From positions 310,001 through 374,000 of the forward strand of contig JADKGC010000007.1 in the NCBI GenBank assembly GCA_016717205.1: a stretch of 64,000 nt of DNA, written 5' to 3'. Made by a program: the position numbers and the translations under genes. This document shows, one piece after another, positions 8,715 through 16,354 of the stretch; positions within the stretch are counted from its first letter, which is position 1, and each line of letters begins with the position of its first letter. Below the pieces are notes generated by a model. It did not search any database, was not told the DNA's origin, and saw only the letters and a program-made list of their open reading frames with translations. The DNA is from Candidatus Flexifilum breve. GTDB lineage: Bacteria; Chloroflexota; Anaerolineae; Aggregatilineales; Phototrophicaceae.

Positions 8715-8787
8715 ATTTCAACCTTTCCCGCTTTGGCGCAGTGCGCTAGGATTTTAGCGGACGTTGTGATGAGAGGTAAGGCTTTTC

Positions 8788-9684
8788 TTGACCAACTATC
8801 GATTGCTGACACCACCTGACGAAATCGAAGAGATTTATCCCTATCGCCGCGTCTGGTGGAGTCTTGCCTTGGAAAGCGGGATTCTCTTCGGCGCTGCCGC
8901 CGTCCTGTACATTGCCTTCTCATTCCTCAGCGTGCGGCTGCCCGAGGCCGTCTTGCAGCCTCTGAACGTATTGCTCGCAGTGCTGCCCGCAGGGCTTTGG
9001 TTGGTCTTCTCCGTGTGGCGTGAGCGGTCTGCGACCGAACCGCGCCGCCGTCTCCTGTTCGTCGCGCTTATCACGGCGCTGGTGGCTAATGCTATCGCCC
9101 TGCCCTTCCTTGACCATGTCCTTCAGCCCGATCGGTGGCTGTCGCTGGCGAACGCGACGAACCGCATCATCGGCTACACGTTCACCGTTGGCATCATTCA
9201 GGAAGTGCTGAAGTATATCGTCGTGCGGTATCTCGCGTGGGACACAGAGTACCGTGTGCGCCTTGACAGTGTTGCTTACACGCTCGCCAGTGCCATCGGG
9301 TATTCTACCGTGCTGAATCTCAGCTTTGTCCTCAACAACGTAGTCACTCCGGATGTAGCCATCATTCAGATCGTGAACTATGTAACGCTGAATTTTGTCG
9401 GCAGCCTGATCGCCGCGTACGGGTTAGCCGAGGTGCGTTTCGACAATCCAAACCCCTTCCTGTTGACCAGCATGATCGGATTGGCCGCGTTGCTCAATGG
9501 CGCGGTAATTCCGCTGCGCTCCGGCCTCGTCAACGCCGGGTTTTCTCTGGTTGGTTCGGCGCCGGGCGTTGTGTTCGGCTTAGCCATTTCGATCGGTCTG
9601 CTGGTCGTGGTAGCCTTTGTCGTGTCCTTTCTCTTCAATGCGGCGGAGCGTCGTGCCCGTGAAGCTGCGGCTCGTGAGGTCTAG
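8788..9684 (+). CDS. PrsW-like polytopic membrane protein
   Basis: Membrane protein of 298 residues with about eight hydrophobic segments. The middle part (VGIIQEVLKYIVVRYLAW, then LDSVAYTLASAIGYSTVLNLSFVLNN) follows the layout of PrsW-type glutamic intramembrane peptidases, where an EExxK motif is followed by a conserved GxxxG helix. Here the first acidic residue is Gln (QEVLK), and the usual (A/T)EN is LN, so catalysis is doubtful. The TTG start is supported by GAGAGGT upstream. It is followed after 3 nt by a one-membrane-segment protein and then a secreted protease, probably one operon. Assignment to PrsW is a motif-level inference. Confidence 0.55.
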   Translation: MTNYRLLTPPDEIEEIYPYRRVWWSLALESGILFGAAAVLYIAFSFLSVRLPEAVLQPLNVLLAVLPAGLWLVFSVWRERSATEPRRRLLFVALITALVANAIALPFLDHVLQPDRWLSLANATNRIIGYTFTVGIIQEVLKYIVVRYLAWDTEYRVRLDSVAYTLASAIGYSTVLNLSFVLNNVVTPDVAIIQIVNYVTLNFVGSLIAAYGLAEVRFDNPNPFLLTSMIGLAALLNGAVIPLRSGLVNAGFSLVGSAPGVVFGLAISIGLLVVVAFVVSFLFNAAERRAREAAAREV

Positions 9685-9687
9685 CCG

Positions 9688-10287
9688 ATGACGATTATTG
9701 AGGTTCAATCCCGCCCAAGCGGCCTTACAGCGCGCCAACGCTGGAGTCACTACTTCGTCTTGATCTATGGCGTGTTTGCCGTGATCATTGGCTTCAACCT
9801 GCGCTCAGCGACTCTCACCGCGACCATCCCCTATGCGAATAGTGCCGCCGGAATTCGCGCGTACTATCCGCAGAACTGGCTGCTCGACACGAGCGGGGAT
9901 TATGTGTTTCGGGTGCGCGATATGGCGCAGACCGGCTTTAAGACGACTATTCAGGTGGCCGTACAACCCGTCACCATCAATACAACCGCACGTAACCTTC
10001 TCGACACATTAACGCTCAATCGTGCCCCTGCCCTCTCCGCCTATGATGTGTTATCGACCAATCCCTACATTCTGCCGAATGAGCGGCAGGCAACCGCGAT
10101 GACCTATGTCTTTGTTGCCAGCGAAGCAAACCCCTTCCTAGAAAGTCTACCGCAGGTTGTCGAGGGTCTAGATGTCATCACCATCCAAAGCGGGCAAGCG
10201 ATCATCGTGACGTTTCTCTCTAGCGTAGAGACATACGAGGATAACCTGCCCATTTTTGAGAGGTTTCTGAATGATCTCGAATTCTAA
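9688..10287 (+). CDS. Membrane-anchored hypothetical protein, possibly PsbP/DUF1795-like
   Basis: Not recognised with certainty. The protein has 199 residues with one membrane segment (about 22-40, FVLIYGVFAVIIGFNL), then an outside domain starting IPYANSAAGIRAYYPQNWLLDTSGDYVFRV. The 'YYPQNWLLD' followed by strands and a late 'ATAMTYVF' is reminiscent of PsbP/Mog1-type lipoprotein domains, but this is only a resemblance. It starts 3 nt after the PrsW-like gene and its last 17 bases overlap the start of the protease gene, so the three are very likely translated together; a role as partner of the protease is plausible but unproven. Confidence 0.6.
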   Translation: MTIIEVQSRPSGLTARQRWSHYFVLIYGVFAVIIGFNLRSATLTATIPYANSAAGIRAYYPQNWLLDTSGDYVFRVRDMAQTGFKTTIQVAVQPVTINTTARNLLDTLTLNRAPALSAYDVLSTNPYILPNERQATAMTYVFVASEANPFLESLPQVVEGLDVITIQSGQAIIVTFLSSVETYEDNLPIFERFLNDLEF

Positions 10288-12496
10288 GCGTCTGGTACTG
10301 CTGGTGCTGTTCAGCTTGTGCTGGGTCGTACCCGCGACCGCACAGACTGGGTTTGATCTTGAGCGCATTCAGCGCGCCACCGTCTTCATCATGCAGGCGA
10401 GCAGTGTGGGCGAGGAACTGATCATCCGCTGCGTTGGCACTGGCACGCTCGTCAGCCGCGACGGTTTGATCCTTACGAATGCGCATAATACGGTTCAAGG
10501 TGAGAACTGCCCGGGTAACACGCTGATAGTTTCGTTGAGCGTGCGTGCGGACGAAGCCCCGGTGCCTGTTTATCAGGCGCAGATTGTGCAAGCCGATGCG
10601 GGGTTGGACTTGGCGCTGCTGCGAATTACCCGTCAGAACGACGGGCGCATCGTTGAACGTTCGACACTCGCTTTGCCATTTGTCGAGTTAGGGGACTCGG
10701 CGTCGCTGACGTTGGATCAGACAATCACGGTGGTTGGCTATCCGAGTTTTGGTGATGACGCTGTTAGCCTGCTCCGCGGTACAGTAATTGGCTTTACGGC
10801 GGAACCGAGCGGTGGCTCGAAGTCATGGATCAAAACCGGGCTGGAAATCCCCGGCACGATGTCGGGTGGCGGCGCGTACGACGCACAGGGACGGCTCATC
10901 GGCGTACCGACGACTGCCCCCGTCACCCCGGACTCACCCCAGTCGCGGTGTATCACCCTTCAAGATAGCAATCAAGATGGGTTGGTCAATACGAACGATG
11001 TCTGTGTGCCCGTTGGCGGCGTGATCAATGCGTTGCGGCCGTCCAGTTTTGCCCGTCCGCTGCTGCGAGCGGCATCACTGGAGCTGAGCCTTGATACGGT
11101 GACTGAATTTTTCGACCGCTCCACGGTCGGCGGCACACCGACTTTCAGCGGGATGTTTTTCGCGCCATCGGTGAACGCTGCTGGCATGCCCACCAGCGTG
11201 AGCAGCAGCTTACCCGCCGGGACAGACAGCCTTTATCTCTTCTTCTCGTATCAGGATATGACGCCGGAGTCCGTCTATGAGATGCGCGTAACGATTCAAG
11301 GCGTGGAAAACCCCACCTTCAGCCTCTCGCCGGTACGTTGGAGTGGTGGGCGCAATGGTTTGTGGTATATCGGTACGACTGGCCAGCCAATTCCGAACGG
11401 GCTGTATGACTTCACGCTGTTCATCGACGGTATTCCCATCGACAGTGCCCGTATCAACGTGGGCGGTTCGGCGGAACTCATCCCCTTATTCTCCGATGTC
11501 GTCTTCGGTGTCGAAGATTTACAGGGCAATTTGTTTGGCGAAGGCTTCGTCTTGCCGACGGGGAGCACGGCCAGTGCGCGTTTCATCTATCGCAACATGG
11601 TCGACGGCGCGCCCTGGACGGCGATCTGGTACTTTGAAGGCAGCGAAGTCTATCGCGAGAGCAACGTTTGGTCAGGCGGCGCGGATGGCACGCAGACAAT
11701 TCGCGTACAGGACCCTAACGGCTTGCTGCCCGGCAGCTACCGTTTGGCGCTGTATATCAACAATAAACTGGCGGCGATCTCTGACTTCACCTTGGCGGGC
11801 GCCCAGCAAGGCGCAGTCGCGCGCATTTTTGCCAACAGCCACTTCACCACCGCGTCGACGCAGGCTGAGGCCATCGACGCCGCTCCCGTCAATAACTTTA
11901 CGGCGGGTACCGAGTCAATCTACGCGCTGTTCGACTGGGAGCAAATTCGTCCCGGTACGTTATGGACGATGCGCTGGTCGATTGATGACGAGACTTTTTA
12001 CGAACGGACTGGCCCGTGGGTGGGGACGGAAAGCGGCGAAGACTACCTGCTGGAATTATCCGCTCCCGGCGGTGTGCCCGATGGAACGTACCGGATGGAG
12101 TTGTTCATCAACGAGCTCGTGTTTGCCGACACCGAGGCGCGCGTGGGCATTGGGCAATTGCCTATTGACCGTTTCGCTCAGGCCAGCGGTATTCAGATGC
12201 GCGGTCAGATTCTCGACGCCGTCACCGGTGATGGCATTCCCGGTGTGACCTTCGTGTTGGTGAGCGCGGACTTTTCCGCTGCCGAGTTCACGCGCGACTG
12301 GAGTCAGGAGCAGATTTATGCGCTCGCCATCACTGATCGCAATGGTCGCTTCCAGTTGGATCGGCCGCTCCAACCCAATACGCCCTACAGCGTGGTGATT
12401 GTCGCCTCCGGCTACATTCCGGTGCTCGCCGATGGCGTCGAAGTCGCGCCGGACGCCGGTGTCGTCGACGTGCCCATCTATTTGACGCGAGGTTAA
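10271..12496 (+). CDS. Secreted trypsin-like serine protease with three Ig-like repeats and a carboxypeptidase-regulatory-like domain
   Basis: Secreted protein of 741 residues. Signal peptide 1-25 (cut near ATA-QT). Protease domain about 30-220 with a readable triad: His72 in LTNAHN, Asp113 in GLDLALLRI, Ser198 in GTMSGGGAYD, a variant of the usual GNSGGP. Then three tandem repeats of about 105 residues, each with a [SG]xxSxYxxFxWxxM...xW...WxGG...LPDGxYxxxLFINxxxxA plan (near 300-410, 420-525, 535-635). Residues about 650-741 (GQILDAVTGDGIPGVTFVLV, ITDRNGRFQL) match carboxypeptidase regulatory-like beta-sandwiches. Likely acts outside the cell. The ATG overlaps the previous gene by 17 nt with GAGAGG upstream. 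Confidence 0.8.
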   Translation: MISNSKRLVLLVLFSLCWVVPATAQTGFDLERIQRATVFIMQASSVGEELIIRCVGTGTLVSRDGLILTNAHNTVQGENCPGNTLIVSLSVRADEAPVPVYQAQIVQADAGLDLALLRITRQNDGRIVERSTLALPFVELGDSASLTLDQTITVVGYPSFGDDAVSLLRGTVIGFTAEPSGGSKSWIKTGLEIPGTMSGGGAYDAQGRLIGVPTTAPVTPDSPQSRCITLQDSNQDGLVNTNDVCVPVGGVINALRPSSFARPLLRAASLELSLDTVTEFFDRSTVGGTPTFSGMFFAPSVNAAGMPTSVSSSLPAGTDSLYLFFSYQDMTPESVYEMRVTIQGVENPTFSLSPVRWSGGRNGLWYIGTTGQPIPNGLYDFTLFIDGIPIDSARINVGGSAELIPLFSDVVFGVEDLQGNLFGEGFVLPTGSTASARFIYRNMVDGAPWTAIWYFEGSEVYRESNVWSGGADGTQTIRVQDPNGLLPGSYRLALYINNKLAAISDFTLAGAQQGAVARIFANSHFTTASTQAEAIDAAPVNNFTAGTESIYALFDWEQIRPGTLWTMRWSIDDETFYERTGPWVGTESGEDYLLELSAPGGVPDGTYRMELFINELVFADTEARVGIGQLPIDRFAQASGIQMRGQILDAVTGDGIPGVTFVLVSADFSAAEFTRDWSQEQIYALAITDRNGRFQLDRPLQPNTPYSVVIVASGYIPVLADGVEVAPDAGVVDVPIYLTRG

Positions 12497-12499
12497 GCT

Positions 12500-13282
12500 A
12501 TGGCCGACAAAGAACGTATCGACGTCCTTGTGTTTGAACGTGGCCTCGCTCCCAGCCGCGAAAAGGCCCGCGGGATGATTATGGCGGGCGAAGTTCTCGT
12601 GAATGGCGATCTCGTTGACAAACCGGGAACGCGCATTGAGTTGGATGCTGAACTCACGGTAAAGGGAAAACCGCGCTTTGTCAGCCGGGGTGGCGACAAG
12701 CTGGCAGCGGCGCTTGATACTTTCCCGGTCGATGTCGCGGGGCGTGTCTGTGCGGATGTTGGCGCGAGTACTGGCGGTTTTACCGACTGCCTGCTGCAGT
12801 ACGGAGCGGCGAAAGTCTACGCGCTGGATGTTGGCTATGGACAAATTGCCTATACCCTGCGCCAGGATCCGCGCGTGGTCAACATAGAACGGACGAACGT
12901 CCGCTATGTCGAGGCGCTGCCCGAGCGCGTCAGTTTCATCTCCGTCGATGCCTCCTTCATTTCGCTGAAACTCCTGCTGCCTGTGCTCAAAGGCTGGCTA
13001 ACGCCGACCGCGCACATCATTCCGCTGATTAAACCGCAGTTCGAAGCGGGGCCAGCGGACGTCGGCAAAGGCGGCGTCGTGCGCGACCCCAAAGTGCACG
13101 TGCGCGTGCTCACTGAAGTCCTGACCTTCTCTGCCGACATCGGTTTCTCAGTTCAGGGCCTGATCCGTTCGCCGCTGAAGGGGCCGGCGGGAAACATCGA
13201 GTTTCTGGCGTGGTTGGCGTGGGGCACGGATCAGCCGTCGAAGCCGCTCGATCCACTCATTCAAGCGGCGGTTCAACTCTAG
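12500..13282 (+). CDS. tlyA: TlyA-family rRNA (cytidine-2'-O)-methyltransferase
   Basis: S-adenosylmethionine-dependent 2'-O-methyltransferase (260 residues) of the TlyA/hemolysin A family, which modifies 16S and 23S rRNA in the species studied. An N-terminal S4 RNA-binding domain (RIDVLVFERGLAPSREKARGMIMAGEVLVNG, to about 65) is followed by the FtsJ-like domain with FVSRGGDKLAAAL, the SAM motif CADVGASTGGFTDCLLQYGA and the late KPQFEAGP motif. It begins 3 nt after the protease gene stop, so it may share that transcript, although the functions look unrelated. Confidence 0.93.
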   Translation: MADKERIDVLVFERGLAPSREKARGMIMAGEVLVNGDLVDKPGTRIELDAELTVKGKPRFVSRGGDKLAAALDTFPVDVAGRVCADVGASTGGFTDCLLQYGAAKVYALDVGYGQIAYTLRQDPRVVNIERTNVRYVEALPERVSFISVDASFISLKLLLPVLKGWLTPTAHIIPLIKPQFEAGPADVGKGGVVRDPKVHVRVLTEVLTFSADIGFSVQGLIRSPLKGPAGNIEFLAWLAWGTDQPSKPLDPLIQAAVQL

Positions 13283-13300
13283 CCGTCCATCTGCTATACT
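13272..13300 (+). promoter_or_regulatory. Putative promoter of lepA
   Basis: TTCAAC (13272-13277) and TATACT (13295-13300) are 17 nt apart and end 32 nt before the lepA ATG. The -35 box overlaps the end of tlyA. Confidence 0.45.
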
Positions 13301-13332
13301 TCCTGCTGGCTGAATTTTGAAACGGATGCCCG

Positions 13333-15136
13333 ATGAAGCGCGAGAATATTCGTAATTTCTGCATTATTGCTCATATCGATCACGGCAAAAGCACGCTCGC
13401 CGACCGCCTGCTGCAGTTCACGAACACGGTTGCCGCCCGTGATATGCAGGAGCAGCTCCTCGACAGCATGGACTTGGAGCGTGAACGCGGTGTGACCATT
13501 AAGGCGTCTGCCGTGCGCATGACCTACACTGCCAAAAATGGCGAAGAGTACGAAATTAACCTGATCGACACCCCCGGCCACGTCGACTTCACCTACGAAG
13601 TCAGCCGCGCGCTGCAAGCGTGTGAAGGCGCGATCCTCGTCGTGGACTCGAGCCAAGGAATCGAAGCGCAAACTCTTGCGAATGTGTATCTCGCGCTGGA
13701 TCAGGATCTGGAGATTATTCCGGTCATCAACAAAATCGACCTGCCTGCCGCGCGTCCCGACTCGGTCGCGCAGGAAGTCGAAAATCTGATCGGTTTTCCT
13801 GCCGAAGACATCATTCGCATTTCAGCCAAGCAAGGGATCGGCATTCAGGATGTCCTTGAAGCGGTCATTGCGCGAGTGCCACCGCCCAAAGGTGATTTGG
13901 CTGCACCGCTCCGTGCGCTCGTCTTCGACTCACACTATGACTCCTACAAAGGAGTCGTCGCCTACATGCGCGTTATCGATGGCTCACTCGGCAAACGTGA
14001 TGTACTGAAACTCATGGCTACGCAAGCCCAGTTTGAACCCGTCGAAATCGGCATCTTCAACCCGGCTATGAAACCAATTGATAGTCTGAGCGCTGGCGAA
14101 GTCGGTTATGTGGCCACAGGCTTTAAGAGTGTGCGCGAATGTCGTGTCGGCGATACGATCACCTTGGCTGTCAATGGCGCGACGGAAATCCTCCCCGGTT
14201 ATGAGCAGGTTAAGCCAATGGTCTTCGCTGGCCTGTACCCCACAGACAACGACGACTATGCCGAACTGCGGGATGCGCTGGAGAAACTGCAGCTCAACGA
14301 TGCCTCGCTCCAGTACGAGCCGGAGACGTCGCAGGCACTGAACTTCGGTTTCCGCGTGGGGTTCCTCGGGTTGTTCCACATGGAAATTGTGCAGGAGCGG
14401 CTCGAACGCGAGTACGATCTCGACATTCTGGCCACTGCGCCCAGCGTGGAATACCAGATTCTCAAGAAATCCGGCGAAACGATCACCATCGACAGCCCGG
14501 CTTTCCTGCCTGACCCCAACGAAATTGAGGAAATCCGCGAACCGTGGATGAAGATTCAGCTCTATACGCCAGAGGAATTTATTGGTTCGCTGATGGATCG
14601 TCATCAAGAAGCGTGGGCAGTTCATCACGATGGAGTATCTCGACAAAACGCGCGTCATGCTGACGTATCGTCTGCCCCTCTCCGAGTTGATCGTCGATTT
14701 CTATGATCGTCTCAAGAGCATCACACGCGGCTATGCGAGTCTTGACTATTCTTTCGACAAGTATCAGCCTGAAGATTTGGTCAAACTAGACATCCTTGTG
14801 AACAGTGATCCGGTCGACGCACTGGCGATTATTGTGCACAAAGATGACGCCTACCATAAAGGGCAGAAATTGGTGAGCAAACTCAAAGAGCTCATCCCGC
14901 GCCAGCAGTTTGTCGTCCCCATTCAGGCGGCGGTTGGCAAGAAGGTGATTTCGCGCGCGGACGTGAAAGCCATCCGCAAAGACGTGTTGGCCAAGTGCTA
15001 CGGCGGTGATATCACCCGTAAGAAGAAACTGCTTGAAAAGCAGAAGAAGGGGAAGCGCCGCATGAAGATGATCGGCGCCGTCGAGGTCCCGCAGGAAGCG
15101 TTTATGGCGCTCCTTAGCCTCGACGAAGAGGATTAG
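13333..15136 (+). CDS. lepA: Elongation factor 4 (LepA), frameshifted
   Basis: Translational GTPase that back-translocates or rescues stalled ribosomes. The first frame (13333 to about 14610) has G1 AHIDHGKST, G3 DTPGHVDF, G4 NKIDLP and the elongation-factor domains through PEEFIGSLMDRHQE; the second frame supplies QFITMEYLDKTRVMLTYRLPLSE and the LepA-specific C-terminal domain to AKCYGGDITRKKKLLEKQKKGKRRMKMIG. The frames meet at 14608-14612, where the good downstream frame is reached by one extra base or two missing bases; family members have EKRG here, which would fit two lost A residues. The joined protein of about 600 residues is full length. A TATACT promoter lies upstream and a strong terminator follows. 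Confidence 0.93.
14608..14612 (+). other. Frameshift site in lepA
   Basis: Reading CAT CAA GAA then CGT GGG CAG TTC restores the LepA match (HQE, RGQF); the observed sequence has GCG in between. Either one base was inserted or two A were lost from GAAAAG. Both flanks are highly conserved LepA sequence. Confidence 0.75.
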
Positions 15137-15144
15137 TGCCGATG

Positions 15145-15181
15145 CGGCGCGGAGTGGATACTTCCCTCCGCGCCGTATTTT
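15145..15181. terminator. Intrinsic terminator after lepA
   Basis: A 9-bp GC-rich stem (CGGCGCGGA at 15145-15153 with TCCGCGCCG at 15167-15175), a 13-nt loop and the tail TATTTTG. It sits between the lepA stop and the end of the convergent PRTase-like gene. Confidence 0.8.
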
Positions 15182-15185
15182 GTGC

Positions 15186-15743
15186 TTACCGGGTGATCCA
15201 CTGATGAATCAGCGCCGCCTGCCTGCGCGGAATATCGCCAGTCGCGCGGAGCTGATCGACGAGGTCGCCCAGGCGCGCGAGGGAAATGACGTTCACTCCT
15301 AGCTCCTCCAAAGCGGGTGGACGGCCTTCGAGCAGCGTAACGAGCGTGTGAACCTCCAGCCCGACGCGCCGCGCGCCTTTCACCAATGCTTCAACCGAGT
15401 GATCAAAGCCTACACTGTTCGTCACCAGCAGCGCCGGATGCCCAATATCGTACGCGCCGACAAGATCATCTACTGGGCTCGAACCCATGCCCTTGCTGTA
15501 AACCAGCGGCACGCCCAGTCGCAGTGACAGCGCGACGCCAAATGGCACGGCTTCGCTGGTCGCCAATAGGCGTGTCATCGGGACGCCGTCAAGACGCTCG
15601 GCGGCGGTGTTCGCCAGATCGCGCAGCAGGTCAGGGTAGGACGCCACCAGCGGCAGCGCAAGGTCAAACGGTATGACATCATCATTTCGGGGAAAAGCGC
15701 CGAATTGGATCAGTCCAGCGTGAATCAGCCGCTGCCCAATCAT
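15186..15743 (-). CDS. Phosphoribosyltransferase-like protein (PyrE-like fold, PRPP loop degenerate)
   Basis: A 185-residue protein with the outline of a type I phosphoribosyltransferase close to orotate phosphoribosyltransferase: IHAGLIQFGAF at the N-terminus, then LLATSEAVPFGVALSLRLGVPLVYSKG, which matches the part of PyrE before the catalytic loop. The signature PRPP loop that normally reads like VVDDVITTGGS is LVTNSVGFDHS here: both acidic residues and the Thr-Gly-Gly are gone. It is therefore unlikely to be a normal OPRT. It overlaps the upstream OMP-decarboxylase-like gene by 4 nt (ATGA) and is the last gene of the cinA operon. The assignment is from memory of family patterns; a binding or regulatory role is an inference. 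Confidence 0.65.
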   Translation of the reverse strand: MIGQRLIHAGLIQFGAFPRNDDVIPFDLALPLVASYPDLLRDLANTAAERLDGVPMTRLLATSEAVPFGVALSLRLGVPLVYSKGMGSSPVDDLVGAYDIGHPALLVTNSVGFDHSVEALVKGARRVGLEVHTLVTLLEGRPPALEELGVNVISLARLGDLVDQLRATGDIPRRQAALIHQWITR

Positions 15744-16354
15744 GCTTTGGCGCGCTCTGTGCTCACCGCAGCGCGAATCGTCGCCGCAAAGCTGTCCGTG
15801 CCGTCTCCGTACAGGGCTTTGTCGCCCAACACACGGAGTTTCAGCGGGGGCTGTTTCCGGTCATAAAAGCGCAGCCAGTGATCTTGCGGATGGTAGATCC
15901 CCGCGCCATACAGTGTCTGCGTGAACTCCTGTGCCACGAGAAAAGCCGCCATGCCGGGTTCGCTGAGGTAAGCGGGTATGTCGGCTTCGCTGACCAACGT
16001 CACCGCGTCGACGTGAAATGCGCGGTCACTGGCGGCTTCGACGTAGTCTTTACCCCAAAATGGCCCGTGCAAAATCGTGATCGTGCTGCCATCGGCACCG
16101 ACATAAGCGATAGTTCGTTCCAGCGCGACTGCGCCTGCTGCACCGTGGGTCAGGTACGCCGCCAAATCGAAGATATAGGCGCACACCAGATCGCGCGTCG
16201 CATCCACGACCGCTTTGCCGAACGGCAAAAACGGATCGTCATAGCGCGCAATCGGCGCGGGCATCTTTAGAAACTTCGGCGACAACAGCAGCGCTAGATC
16301 ACTCGCGCGCTCAGTCTGGGCCGCCTGTAGTTTTTCGTAAAAGCTACGCGCCAT
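15740..16354 (-). CDS. Orotidine 5'-phosphate decarboxylase-like protein lacking the catalytic residues
   Basis: A 204-residue protein. The N-terminal half follows type 2 PyrF closely in spacing and wording: FYEKLQAAQTE, DPFLPFGKAVVDATRDLVCAY, LAAYLTHGAAGAVALERTIAYVG. The catalytic points are missing: the Lys of CAYKPN is Ile (CAYIFD), the DAKRGD motif is replaced by ILHGPFWGK, and the NPYLG segment by LVSEAD. It is shorter than PyrF2 (about 270). It sits between CinA (11-nt overlap) and the PRTase-like gene (4-nt overlap), mimicking a pyrF-pyrE pair. Inference: an ancient UMP-synthase-like pair turned to a non-catalytic or new role. No function is assigned. Confidence 0.6.
   Translation of the reverse strand: MARSFYEKLQAAQTERASDLALLLSPKFLKMPAPIARYDDPFLPFGKAVVDATRDLVCAYIFDLAAYLTHGAAGAVALERTIAYVGADGSTITILHGPFWGKDYVEAASDRAFHVDAVTLVSEADIPAYLSEPGMAAFLVAQEFTQTLYGAGIYHPQDHWLRFYDRKQPPLKLRVLGDKALYGDGTDSFAATIRAAVSTERAKA

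Noticed and set aside
14630..15136. A stand-alone protein starting at an internal methionine
   Set aside because: It begins in the middle of the LepA sequence and contains its specific C-terminal domain; it belongs to the frameshifted lepA.
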